Shown here in pieces: positions 13,501-23,254 of a stretch of DNA of 64,000 nt. Below the pieces are notes generated by a model. It was not told where the DNA came from and did no database searches. It was given only the letters and a program-made list of their open reading frames with translations. Origin of the DNA: Marthasterias glacialis (taxonomy: Eukaryota > Echinodermata > Asteroidea > Forcipulatida > Asteriidae); the NCBI GenBank assembly GCA_911728455.2, contig OU452222.1, forward strand, positions 25,596,923 to 25,660,922. The letters run 5' to 3'. The translations under genes and the position numbers were made by a program. Within the stretch, counting starts at the first letter, position 1. Every line of letters begins with the position of its first letter.

Positions 13501-15755
13501 TTATTCATTTCAAAGTTGCAAGAAGTTTGTTAGCCAATATGGACAAGGTTTGTTCGACGTTCATGTAAATGGCTAATGGTATACCTTTCACATTCTTCCT
13601 GTAGATTTCCCTTCTGGATGAAACAAGAAACATCACTCAGTTCGATCACAGCCTTCTTTATATCCGGGTTGCTCTTTTTATGAAATGAAACAGACATCCA
13701 ATTAAAATTGGAAGCGGAGCCTAATTGGAGTAGAGATATACCATTTATTATTGTGTATAATACTCGTAAGGTGTAGTCATATATGTCAAAGAAAGAAGTG
13801 ACCAAAGTGCCTTCAGGGCCTTTCATTTTATTTGCATGTTCTTTTGCTGTGTCAGTTGGAGATGTGTTTTGGCTCGGTCGTACAGCATTATGTAACAAAG
13901 CTATTATTAACCCGATGTTGTACGTTCCCATTCAGTTTCTTTTGAATTACAATAAAGTACAAAGGAAATAGACACATATAGTTTATTTTAATTCAATTTT
14001 GACAGAAATTTGTTTTATGTTATCTAAAAACATGTAAGGTGTATTATCTTATACAAATCCACTTTTACCTCCAAGTGTTTGTCAAAGGCAGCTGTTGTTA
14101 TGGAGAAACCACGTGGCACTTCGTACTATATTAAATTAAAGAAATAAATCAGGTATCATTCTACGTTGATTAGATGCTTGATTGATATACAATTATGCCA
14201 AGCATTAACCACGATGTTGTAGATTCCGAGTTGAATCAGCTTCATCAATGACTGAAAACTCACAGTAGGTAAGTACCGGTATAGAAAGTGTGCACCTGCT
14301 AGTAGTAAAGGAAAAACCTTTAAACAAATATTCTGGATTGCCTGTCGTCTTGCCCTTTTCCGTCGGAAGAGTATAACATTTTCGGTAATTTTACACGATT
14401 CTGTGCATGGATAGTCACATAACCTAGTATGCGTACATCCCACTGGTACGCCCACTTTTTATGATACATTCCATGGTAGTACAGAAGGAGATTTTCGCAC
14501 GTCATTGTGGAGTGCCGCCCCTCCTGACTTTCCTTTATTCTCCTTCCCCTTTTCTAACCGGATGCGTAGAAAAATATCACTTATTTTACGTCTGCTTCTT
14601 TACAAACCAAAGTGGATGGATGAAATTACGACTGTAAAAAACTCACGCTACGCCCTCTTAAAACCCTCCGGGGTAAGGTGAAAAAGAGTCATCCGAGGTC
14701 ATCACTTGTACTGCAGCTGCAGCAGCAAGTGACTTCTTTAAAATAATTTATGTATTTGTGAATTTTGATGAATTGCAGCAAGTAACCTATCAACAGAAAT
14801 CACCTAGTCACCACATTTATGGCTCACAAAATATTGGAGAATGATTGTATCAGTTGATCACTTGATGCAACATGTCGTGAAAAAGGCTCGTAGAAGGATG
14901 CGATTTTCCTGGTTTTGAGTTGTGCAATAACTAGTGGTGTTATTGCTAGAGCTGCCGTACACGTTCTTCTGCAGAGAGTTTTTAAGATATTTTCCCTGCT
15001 TCTTTTCCAGATACCCCTCTTTCCCTTGCCCCTTACTCCAGATGCTTTGAAAATAAATATTCATCACGTCTTTGCACTATAAAAACCTGTGCGTTTCTTA
15101 ATTAATCTTCACTGTTAATTAGTCATATTTTATCGACTTACCTCGACAGGCATTTGGTTCTGCAAAGCCACTAGTTTCGCAAGTTGTGATCCTTTTCCTC
15201 CAGTAAGATGAGACACTTGGCAAGCCCTCGCGGACAGAGGTACGACAAGCACCCTCAAGTCGTCCAGTGGCACACCGTCTGATAAACATATAATGCTTTG
15301 TCTTCAATAAAATGTTAACTTGAGGGATTAATTTAGGCGTTGGCCGCAAAGGTACATTGTTCTTTCCATCATGAAAGGAAATGGGAAATAGTAAGTTACA
15401 AAAAAATGAGATGATATCAGTAGCGAGCGTTTGCCGAGCGGTCTAGATCTTTTAACTCAAGTTCTGATGGATGAGTTATCAGAATGTGGGTTCGAATACC
15501 GGTCGTGACACTTGTGTTTTTTGGGGGCAAGACACTTAGCTACAATTGCTTCTCATCACCCTGGGGTGACTTACGAGGGTAGAGATTATTGATGCGAATG
15601 ATTAGCATCCAGTGCGCTTATTTGGCTGCCGGCGGTTCATACTCTCATGGTTAAAATGGTTGAGATGGTTTCAGGAATGATTAAGGCCCAGCGAACAGGG
15701 GTAGTTATCGTGTAATGCGCTTTGATACAGTGTTTAAACGCGCACAATACATGGC

Positions 15756-15789
<34 letters not shown>

Positions 15790-18700
15790 AATATCAATGT
15801 CAGGCGTCGGCATTACCTGGTTCCCTGTACAGCCTGGGTGATGATTCTTCTTCCGGAATTGTTTTTACTCCATCATACCTGTTTCGAGTTAATATGCAAT
15901 TTCCTAATATCGATTACCTAACGCTGTAACTATGACAAATATTAACAACCTAATATTGATTGACATTGTTTTATTGATTAATGATCAACCAGGAATACAG
16001 TTTCTGAGCTTTTGTGTCGGTATTTACTTTGAAGCAAAGCTCGTGGTTGAAAATCGTTTTACTATAATATCAAATTGTAATACAACAAATTGGAGGAATA
16101 TACAATTCAAAACATAATCTGAGCTTCTGAGCCAGTATATTCATTAAAGTAAAGTCTGTGTTTAACTGACTCTGCTGCAGCTTTGTGTCCTTTCAAATGA
16201 CTTCTTTGTTAGTTTCTGAAAAAAACTGAAAATTGGCTTCTGAAAGAGATAGGGCCTACCGTTACATACCTTTTTAGAGTCTGACACACGCCCCACCCTG
16301 CTATGCCGTTTACTGTGAAGCGGCTCATTCCCTCGCCTATCTGCACACACCAGTCGCTGCCCACATTGAAGTACGTCGTGTCTTCCGTAGTAACTTTAAT
16401 ATCCATTCTCAATCCATCTGACGAGAGAGCATAAATAAAAAATAAGGTACAAACAAATCGATCATAAAACTCGAACTACCCTGTCCATTTGCCATTGAAC
16501 GTTTTTATTTATAAATAATAACTATCAGCTAAAAATAATTATGTTGCGACTCTCTTTGCCCCCCATTTTATTCATTTAAAATAATGATTTCTGGGAACGT
16601 CCACAAAAACAAGCATGGCGACTCGTGATGTATACGGTACATGACGTCACTAGTGGAACGAAAAATATTCAGAAATGCTTTTGCATCATGAACAAGGCCT
16701 TTTTATGGGTATTCTGGAGAGCATTACTTAAACTGAAGTAAATAAATCAAAAACAATCTTAAGGGAAAGTACTAAGTACATTTTGAGCTGATTTGGTCAC
16801 GTTTCTTGTTCAACCAGTTATGGGCGTTCCCAGTGAGCATTACTTAAAATGAAGTAGATGAAAATGTGGATGAAATGCCATGCATACCTTCCAGATGAAT
16901 GTCAAACGTGAAGTTCTTGGGAATTTCTTCCGAGTTCTCCATCAGCACAGGTAGTGGAAGGTTGATGGAGGACGTAGGAACGACATCACTTATCACTTTC
17001 ATCAAGAAGCCAGCTTTTTCGCTTGAAATTTGAGATGAAAAGAAAATCCGTATTTTTTTTTACATGTACATACTTACTTGTTATATTATTATTTTTAAAT
17101 TTAGGTTAAGGTTTTTGTGAGGGTGAAATATTTAATGACGTTCAATTTGTAGCGTTAAGATGCAGTGCGCGCAGTTTGCTGCCACTGCAAGAAACACTGA
17201 GGGAAGACCTTCTCTTTCTCGATGTCACGGGTCCTTTAAAAAACAAACATTACCGAAACATGGAACCTACAACGTAATGTCCCATCTGAAGGAAAAAGCG
17301 ATGGTTAAGTATATCGCTTAAAACCCTCACGTCAGCGGAGAGGTAAAATATAATCCAATTTTTACCAAATATGGTCATAATTTTTTTCAATGGGCCAATA
17401 AGGCCAAGATTGCATGTAATCCTCATCCCTGGTATACCCACAAGCCTGTAGACTCCCATTGGCCAGACCCTAACCACTGCAGAGTAAGGAGTGTTGAAAG
17501 ACAGCAGCCACCTGTCTCAGTGTAGTAATTGATTGACCTTGTGCTAAGGATCCTTGGCACAGGGCGGTATGCAATTAATGTGAAAACAGCTTGTGCGGCA
17601 CGTGGATCTTAAATAACACAAGTCTTAGTCTTGACTGGCACTCCAGTTCACCCCACAGAGATTTATAATGGCTTTGGGCTTGCAGGGTGGGTTATTGACC
17701 TTAAAGACAGGGTGGACGAAATTTTAACCTCTTGGATCCAGCGAAGTTTTTGATTAATGGAGATGCGCTGAGACACAGGAGCTGCTACCAGGACAAAAAA
17801 CCCAACACACTCTGTCAACACAGGGGTCAATTTCCTGGCACTGCTTATCACAGACTTCTGAGCTTAAATTACGGGCACCTGTACAGCTCGTAATTTTATG
17901 GGCAACAAACACAGACTTAAAATACGGTAAGCAGCGCCGTGAAAACGGGCCCTGACTTGGGTCCGGAGTGCCTGACCGCTTGATGAGCACGCCCAGCCAC
18001 CACACACTCTAAATGTACCAGTTAGGTCCAATCAAAATGTCCTAATCATCTTGATTAGATTTGAATGTGTTTTAATTGCTCTCTCCTGCTATTAAGGAGG
18101 AGTGCAAAATGGACCTTTCCCATGAAATATACTAATTACATCCACTCATGCGTACAGACCCTGTTGGTTGGCAAACTCCATAGAAATGTGTACAAAGCAG
18201 ACGCATAAAGCGCGTCACGCTTCCATCTGTCCTATGCAAAAGGGCGCACTATTCCCAAATTTTGCCAACCAAAATGTAAGTGCGCACGCACAATGTCCAA
18301 TTTTAATATTTTATGGGAAAGGTCTATTGTATAGGCGGTAACTCCAGGCTAGCCTCGAGGCTATTTTAAAGGTTTTTTGTGTTATCCAGGTTTTAATCTC
18401 GTGTTACCTCGAGTTATGTTTCATTCTGCATTTCTCCCTTATCATCACGCTTTCCATTCGAAATTAACGGGAAAACTCAATGAGCAATACAAATTGTATT
18501 TAATTTATCTTGACGTTAAGAGAAAAAAAGAAACAATTTTCAGCAACTTATAGCCTGACGTCATCAGGAAAAAAATATCTCCAATCCAACTTACTTTGAC
18601 TTATATCCCGGTGCGCATGAGGCTTCGACGTATAAACAGTTACCATTCTGTAAAATACAACATCAATGTGATTCAAATTAGGTCTATGTGCGGGTGGTTT

Positions 18701-21700
18701 TGTAGTTCTCAAGCAGTGTACATAAATCACTGGTCATCCTAATGTGTGGATTGTGTTGAAGTTAAATGTTGCAAATGCATCTCTCTGCTTCTCTCCGGTT
18801 TTGTAAAGAAGTTATATCCCACTTAAGATTAGTTTGAAATCGCATACTCATAGGCGTACGAGCTGGGGGCAGGGGGGAGGGGCAAGTTAGGGCAAACCAG
18901 TGGGGAAAATTCGGGCCAAGCAAGAAGAAAAAATAAAAAGACTTGTTATCAGAAATTGGTACTTTGCAAATTAACCCCTCTGCCCCCTTAACCTAAGAGT
19001 GCCCAAACGACTATGCGCGTACTTTTGTAGACTGATCTGTAGTCCAGTAAGTCTGTAAGTCCGATATATCAGTAAGCCTGATATAATTTCAAGTAAGTTT
19101 TATTATACTCATGAGGTCTTTGGCTTACTGCCGCCATCTCGAATATGAGAAGATCCAAATGTGCAACAACAATCACATGCTCTTTTCCAAACTTTCGCAT
19201 CCAGCTTAGCTTCCATCTGGAATTTTGAAACCGTGCACTTTCGAAACCGTGCTTTGAAGAGGTGGACGGGAAGCCTAAGTATGAACCGTGGTTTCGAAAA
19301 CGCCCATAGACACTGGAACGCATTCATTACGGGCCTAATTATTTGTCCCTCTGAGAGAATCTGGCAACCTAAAAACTATCATATATTTTACAATTTAAGA
19401 GGTTATTTTGCCTTATTGCACTTCTTACCTCCAACACAATGTAGTTCGCAATACGAGTGTGGAAATCACAGAATTGTTGAGGACCTTTGGCCATGGGTAG
19501 AAACAGATAAATGAAGTTTGTATGAGTATTACACTTCCATTAAATCAAGCATGTCATGTTTTCCTGCCAATAAACTCAAATATTGACTGCCACGTTGCCT
19601 CTTCGGGAATCAGGTTGGCTTAAAGGTTTCTTCAATTCCTTTCAATCACCTCATTGTAGGTCCCCGTTTAATCTCGGACTAAAGCACCGCATGTGTAACT
19701 AGGTTTCAAACCCTGATTACTCGGGTTTTCCTTATTAAGGATTTTCCTCCCACACCTAAGACTGAGATTGTCTTCATCATATTCTTTACACAGGTATCTT
19801 CAGCACTATTGGTTACAGTAAGTCACTTCCCCCGGGGGTCCCTTGGTTTCATTATTAGAAAGATTTCAATTTAAAAAAATAAACTAAAAATGCAGTTAAA
19901 AGTGAACATTGATTTCAGACATTCAGTTACCTATTGCACGTTCTTTGACACCGCGCATAATCAGTTTAGTCTCTTCTCCATCGTTAACTTGAACAACTCC
20001 ATGGATCATACCAAACTGAGTATAGTGGTCCTGATGCATGCTAGGGAAAATGTTAATAGTATTCTTTAAAACAAAAATCACTTTTCTTTACGGACGGGGA
20101 CGGGGACGGGGACGGGCACGGGCACGGGAACAGGACGGGAAAGTGATGATGATGGTGATAACAATAACTATGATAGTTTATAAAATAAAATAATAAATGA
20201 ATAACAGAAAAGAGCGCCTAAACGATGAATTTCAGGGGAAAGAAAATTATTGATTGTGTCAAAACAAATGACGTTTGCTAATTTTAAAAACGTTTGGACT
20301 TGAGGGTGATTGATTTTGGTACCATAAAATGCTCTCTGTAGTTGCAGCTTTGGTTGATGGATTTATTTGGTTCAATGAACATTGTGTGGAAAGAAGTGAA
20401 ATTTGAAGGGGAAAAAAGAGGGCGGGAATAGGTGGCGAACACCCCTCCTCCACCCCACTTATGGTGCTATCGATGAAATACTTATCATTGTACCGACCCT
20501 TTGAGCTTTGCGAACCACTCTTGCGTCCATTTCTCTCTTGCTAGACTGTCCGCTTCAAGTCTGGGATTGAAGTCTGAGTTGAAGTCATAAAACGTTGTGA
20601 AGGCACTCCACCTGAACACAAGGAAACAGTAAAAGAATACATCATGCAAATAATGGTAATCAAGGGGTCGTAGCTGTTCCCATCTTAGTTAATTTCTCTC
20701 TGATTTATTTGAAATCTGTCTCGTTCACTAATTAGTTTCTTTTACCCTTTTCCCACCTTGGATTTTGTCTTTTGTGTTGTTTCCAGCCTCTTAAACCAGA
20801 CTTTTCTGCCAAGCCCCCTTTGTCTCTCTCTTCATTGTTCATCCCTTGTATCTCCTGACTGCTTTCTGCCCCTCTCTTTCTTTCGACTTATTGCTTTCGA
20901 CTTGACTGCTTTTGTACTGCAGTAAACTTGTATGGTGTGTTGTGTTGTCATTTAGCCTTTGACTCTGCTAGGGTTGAAACGTGAGGCCATTAACATTTTT
21001 TTGCAGTTTAAATTCTCTGTCATGAAACTTGTTTTAAATGTGTCAGGGTGAAAAAGATTAATTATTGAACAACATGAACGTGGTCTTGCAAAAGTCGCAA
21101 AAACCAAGTCATGTAAAGTATAGCATCAATGCATTCGATAGTGATACTTACAATAGACTGCATCGAACATGAACTAAAGGTCTCTCGTCATTGGTATTCC
21201 ACTCTTTACGAATGCCAATCCTTAGAGAAAAAACAACACAAAAACAAGATTGCACATTTTTTAGTGAGTCACTTTTATGCGAAGCTGATGATCTGGTGAT
21301 CTTATTCAGATTTTCAAAGATTAAATGTAACGACAATGCCCAGCCCACAGGAGAGGCCAAAGAGCAATTCGTCTTTCGACCTCAAATAAGAGTGACGTCA
21401 TGTGCATAAGGCTCATAAAATCATTCAACATTTGGCATGATGTACCCCGTTCCATTGTGTATCCATATAGTGTTCTGAGAATCTTTTGAATTCTTTCGAG
21501 GATTTTCGGGAGGGAGAACTTCTGTACAAGAGGGGAAGAATTTGTCAAAGTATTGAGCCAACTCACCTGACGTCATCACCACAATGCTTTTGGCAAATGA
21601 GTACATTGTTTTACTCATTTCTCGAAAACTATTTCATTTCAAGCAAAACTATTTCAAGGGAAGTTTTCAACCATGACTATCGTTACACCATGTAAGTCGT

Positions 21701-23254
21701 GTGCAAATCGTGAACATATATATCTTCACCCTTACAAACGTTGTGCAAACACTCTAAGCACTAGTCTTAACAGCACCAGATGTTGTCACTTACCTACAAA
21801 GCCCATTGTATGAAATTCTCCAGGTTCGTAGAGGATCTATGGCAGTGCAGGTCAGTCCTGCTCCGCTGAATCCGTCAATTGGACGGACGTTGTCTACAAT
21901 GCAGTCCGGATGTTGCGGGAGAACCAGGTCTCCGATACCCGGCACTCTCAAGAGGAACCATACTTCCCTCCGATCATCCGGCTGGATTGTCACCCGGACT
22001 GTGAGACGGGTTGCACCGCCTTGGTTGCTTCCGTTGATGTACAAGCAGTTCTGGCCCTGGATTTTTTTTCAAAGAAAACTGGACGTAGAAGTGTCCCGTT
22101 TGCAAGGAAGGGATTGTGTTTTTAGGGGACATTATATCAGGCAAATAAGAACCATTTCCAAGGAATCAACAGCTTGCCTCCTTGCCACGTTAGATTTAAC
22201 TAATCTCCTCGGGAAGAAAATGCGCTTGAATCTTCGAAATACATTGGCTTTGACCGACATTTATTTAAAAGTGAGGCTGCCTATAAAACAAAAACAAGTA
22301 TTCTGTAGCTTTAAACTCTGCATGCATTATAAATAAAAAGTATTTCGCCATGTCTATCGCAAAGCCACCATATTATTAAAATACATTGAAATATACAAGG
22401 TGAGGTGGTGCATATTGCTGCCGGACCATGCCAGAAACACCAGGGTAATTACCTCTTCTCATTATACAGTACGTGTACTCACATACCGGGTTCTTTTATA
22501 CGGGCATTACGCAACACACGGGACCCACAGCTTTTCGTCCGGACGGGGCAAATGGTTATTGTCTTGCTGATGACACGAGTTGGCCTACCATGACCGGGAT
22601 TCGAACCCACACTCTGACAACAATGAGTGATCCGGTGCACTAGACTGTCAGGACACTTCTTTTTTCTGACGGTTAAGTACATCAACTCAATCCCGGCCTC
22701 AAAAGTAAAGAACTTATAGCTAAATTAGTTATTTTCTTTAAAATCACCCCAAAAAAGCAATGGCATTTAAAGGCGAGGTAATTGCTTTTGTAAACATACA
22801 AAAAAGTCTGGTTACCATGAGCGTTGCATGATAACAAATCCTTTGTCAACGGGGAATAAGACCAAGCATTACAAGCTCTTAAGCAATGCGGGTTTAATAA
22901 GCCCGTTTTCACCGGCTGGTTACGGGTAGGCCTTCTACTAATTTAAACTTGTGTAATTTATTAACAAGAATCGAAACTCACCTTTTCAAATCCATTGAAG
23001 AACTCCATCTTTGCCACTTCTTTGGTTTTCTTCTGCATCATAGTCAAGTTGAAAGCCCTCTTACGGATGTTACTTTTCCTGTCAATAGTCCACGCGAGGA
23101 AACACCTCATGACCAAGAACTTGAGGGTGAACCACCGACCGGGCACTGCGTACATGCCGTGGAGTGGTCCCCGGTCAATCACAGCGAGGTTTACCGCTAG
23201 GTACGCTAGCACACTCGCGACCACCAAATATAACATTATCGTTAAGAACTCCAT
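1041..23254 (-). CDS. Membrane-anchored PEP synthase / rifampicin phosphotransferase-like protein (C-terminus beyond window)
   Basis: I assembled 33 coding exons giving about 1085 residues. Exons, 5' to 3' on the minus strand: 23254-22982, 22056-21794, 21220-21152, 20611-20498, 20040-19931, 19484-19429, 18647-18595, 17021-16888, 16417-16270, 15833-15817, 15278-15142, 14125-14069, 13673-13585, 13311-13184, 12860-12790, 12458-12394, 11996-11926, 11429-11353, 11036-10919, 9811-9711, 8935-8864, 8218-8112, 7523-7451, 7419-7348, 6769-6677, 6449-6405, 5646-5551, 4714-4610, 3969-3885, 3578-3496, 2871-2761, 1912-1853, 1144-1041. Phases match at every junction; the 17-bp exon 10 and the acceptor of exon 28 are the weakest calls. 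Order: N-terminal membrane anchor, a two-part beta-rich region, an ATP-grasp domain of the pyruvate-phosphate dikinase type, then a helical middle domain. The family normally ends with a swivelling phosphohistidine domain, which is not seen here. Known relatives move phosphate from ATP through a histidine to a substrate; the animal substrate is unknown to me. Confidence 0.85.
1440..1850. mobile_element. MITE-like inverted-repeat element interrupted by a second element
   Basis: The outer sequence (GACCCCTTGCACGCACGTCAC... to ...GATGACGTCATATGAATTGG) matches another copy at 26456-26640, including the sub-palindrome ending in TTGACTTCCAAAATTG. Relative to that copy, about 217 bp has been inserted at 1502-1718. 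The right end of the outer element reaches the splice donor of exon 32 (1853) of the minus-strand gene. Confidence 0.7.
1502..1718. mobile_element. Nested terminal-inverted-repeat element
   Basis: The left end reads ACACAGCAAAAATA and the right end is its inverted counterpart, TATTTTTTGCAGTGT. Inside, GTGTTACTAGAGGAC is mirrored by GTCCTCTAGTAACAC. The middle is rich in GGTGTTA/TAACACC palindromes. It has no coding capacity, so it is a non-autonomous DNA transposon. Confidence 0.75.
2382..2428. repeat. Direct repeat, 24-bp unit, two copies
   Basis: ACAATAAAACACTATGGGTA occurs twice in immediate tandem within an intron of the minus-strand gene. No function is visible. Confidence 0.85.
4824..5021. 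mobile_element. Foldback MITE (CTTTTGAGACGTTAGCG family)
   Basis: The left arm ACTTTTGAGACGTTAGCGAG is mirrored by CGCTAACGTCTCAAAAG at the right. Inner arms (CAGTAATCGGCCCTTTTCTA against TAGAAAATGACCGCTTACTT, and ACTGGTTTCC against GGGAACCAGT) extend the stem. It is non-coding and lies in the intron between exons 27 and 28 of the PEP-synthase-like gene. Related arms occur at 6983, 7645 and 41300. Confidence 0.8.
5205..5440 (-). mobile_element. tRNA-derived SINE, degenerate
   Basis: Read on the minus strand, it shows an A-box-like GGTGGTCTAGAGGTAAAGAC and then a degenerate B-box region around GGTCGTGG. The body that follows, TGAGTATACAGTGGTAACAC and CTTCGGTGTGTGGGTAAAAC, resembles SINE bodies I recall from echinoderm-type genomes. 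The 3' boundary is approximate. Confidence 0.55.
6983..7126. mobile_element. Foldback MITE
   Basis: The left arm GGAGACTTTTGAGGACACTAGGTGGCAGCAGACTTACCAGGTAA is mirrored at the right by TTACCTGGTAGGTCTACTGCCACCTAGCG...AAAGTCTCCC. The element is about 144 bp, intronic and non-coding. Confidence 0.85.
7645..7783. mobile_element. Foldback MITE, second copy
   Basis: It has the same architecture and near-identical arms as the element at 6983-7126 (GCTAGGGGCAGCAGTCTTACC against TTACCTGGTGTGCCTGCTGC). It ends in AAAGTCTGCCAAT. It lies in the neighbouring intron of the same gene. Confidence 0.85.
8112..15833 (-). CDS. Exons 10-22 of PEP-synthase-like gene: ATP-grasp (PPDK N-terminal) domain
   Basis: These exons encode about residues 407-776 and hold the diagnostic motifs in order: HLTGGKGSQLAKL (exon 11), VPRGFSITTAAF (exon 12), FAVRSSSVGEDN across exons 14/15 with AGQMQTFLGV, CWASQFSFQAVQYR (exon 16), AMAVVVQEIVAGESAG (exon 17), GVVFSRDPLTG and NYGLGE (exon 18), SVVSGLVEADT (exon 19), and ARDIEWA followed by IYLLQ and ARAITTFD (exons 21-22). 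In pyruvate-phosphate dikinase and PEP synthase this fold binds ATP. The D, E, Q and R of DIEW...LLQxR correspond to known nucleotide-binding residues, and all are present, so the domain looks functional. Introns inside the block carry a TTAA-flanked and a TA-flanked inverted-repeat element and a SINE. Confidence 0.88.
8388..8474. repeat. Near-perfect 87-bp inverted repeat (hairpin)
   Basis: GGGCCTGTGAGTGACCAGGA... is followed, after a short TTTCTTTCGGCCTTCGGCC loop, by its near-exact reverse complement. The stem is more than 30 bp. It lies in the intron between exons 21 and 22 of the minus-strand gene. Confidence 0.9.
9368..9572. mobile_element. TTAA-flanked MITE (piggyBac-like)
   Basis: Terminal inverted repeats AGGGGCTGTGTCGTCATGAT and ATCATGACGACACAGCCCCT, about 28 bp each, are flanked on both sides by TTAA (9364-9367, 9573-9576). 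TTAA targets are typical of the piggyBac superfamily. It is 205 bp and non-coding. Confidence 0.85.
10335..10619. mobile_element. TA-flanked MITE (Tc1/mariner-like)
   Basis: Terminal inverted repeats of about 50 bp begin CAGTGCGTATCAAAAAAACG and are flanked by TA at both ends. A second short hairpin, GACACGGCAATTCTTGCCGTGTC, lies inside (10539-10561). It is 285 bp with no transposase. Confidence 0.87.
15421..15790 (+). mobile_element. tRNA-derived SINE with ATT tail
   Basis: The head resembles a class-II tRNA: GTTTGCCGAGCGGTCTAGA (A box) and GTGGGTTCGAATACCGGTCG (B box). The body contains GGGGGCAAGACACTTAGC and GTAATGCGCTTTGATACAGTG. The 3' end is an (ATT)n run. It lies in the intron just 3' of the proposed 17-bp exon 10. 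Confidence 0.8.
16270..22056 (-). CDS. Exons 2-9 of PEP-synthase-like gene: N-terminal beta-rich region
   Basis: Exons 2-9 encode roughly residues 92-406. Recognisable family motifs are LYINGSNQGG, REVWFLLRVPG, LRTWRISYNG (exon 2), LAREKWTQEWFAKLKG (exon 4), HYTQFGMIHG (exon 5), YFNVGSDW and GMSRFTVNGIAGWG (exon 9). From memory, these resemble the AttH/CrtC-like lipocalin-pair region that precedes the ATP-grasp domain in animal putative PEP synthases. The usual RDHSxG signature is replaced here by KERAIG at the exon 5/6 boundary, so any activity of this region may be lost. Exon 7 (53 bp) and exon 6 (56 bp) are short but have strong GTAAGT-type donors and matching phases. The introns hold an inverted-repeat element, a GGGGAC simple repeat and a dispersed repeat. 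Confidence 0.75.
18106..18329. mobile_element. MITE with CCTTTCCCATGAAAT terminal repeats
   Basis: The left end TGGACCTTTCCCATGAAAT is mirrored by ATTTTATGGGAAAGGTCTA at the right. An internal part (CAGACCCTGTTGGTTGGCAA) recurs in inverted orientation at about 47402-47475. It is intronic and non-coding. Confidence 0.75.
20090..20142. repeat. GGGGAC/GGGCAC simple repeat
   Basis: A short hexamer array (GGACGGGGACGGGGACGGGG) ends in GGGCAC variants. It lies in the intron between exons 4 and 5 of the PEP-synthase-like gene. Confidence 0.9.
20690..21010. repeat. Dispersed repeat copy A (GCTAGGGTTGAAACG core)
   Basis: This aligns by eye over about 300 bp with 33060-33330: GAAATCTGTCTCGTTCAC, TTTTGTCTTTTGTGTT, TGACTGCTTTCTGCC and the end TAGCCTTTGACTCTGCTAGG. 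The end motif (GCTAGGGTCGAAACG) recalls Penelope-like element termini, but I could not confirm a class. Confidence 0.65.
22400..22680 (-). mobile_element. tRNA-derived SINE
   Basis: Read on the minus strand, it shows CAGTCTAGTGCACCGGATCA, the B box GTGGGTTCGAATCCCGGTCA, and then a body with GTGTCATCAGCAAGACAATA, GTGGGTCCCGTGTGTTGCGT and TAAAAGAACCCGG. It is the same broad family as the copy at 15421 but with a different tail. It lies in intron 1 of the PEP-synthase-like gene. Confidence 0.8.
22982..23254 (-). CDS. Exon 1 of PEP-synthase-like gene: membrane anchor
   Basis: This exon encodes 91 residues and ends in phase 0 at a consensus GTGAGT donor. Residues about 4-26 form one hydrophobic segment (MEFLTIMLYLVVASVLAYLA), followed by a basic, helical stretch. 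I chose the ATG at 23254 because it sits in an ACCATGG context. An in-frame ATG lies a few codons upstream (23281) and cannot be excluded. The segment could be a signal anchor or an uncleaved signal peptide; the lack of a clear cleavage site favours an anchor. The intron that follows carries a minus-strand SINE. Confidence 0.75.

Noticed and set aside
21806-22336. A 176-codon plus-strand open frame
   Set aside because: It is the antisense shadow of exon 2 (21794-22056) of the PEP-synthase-like gene, and the rest has no signature.
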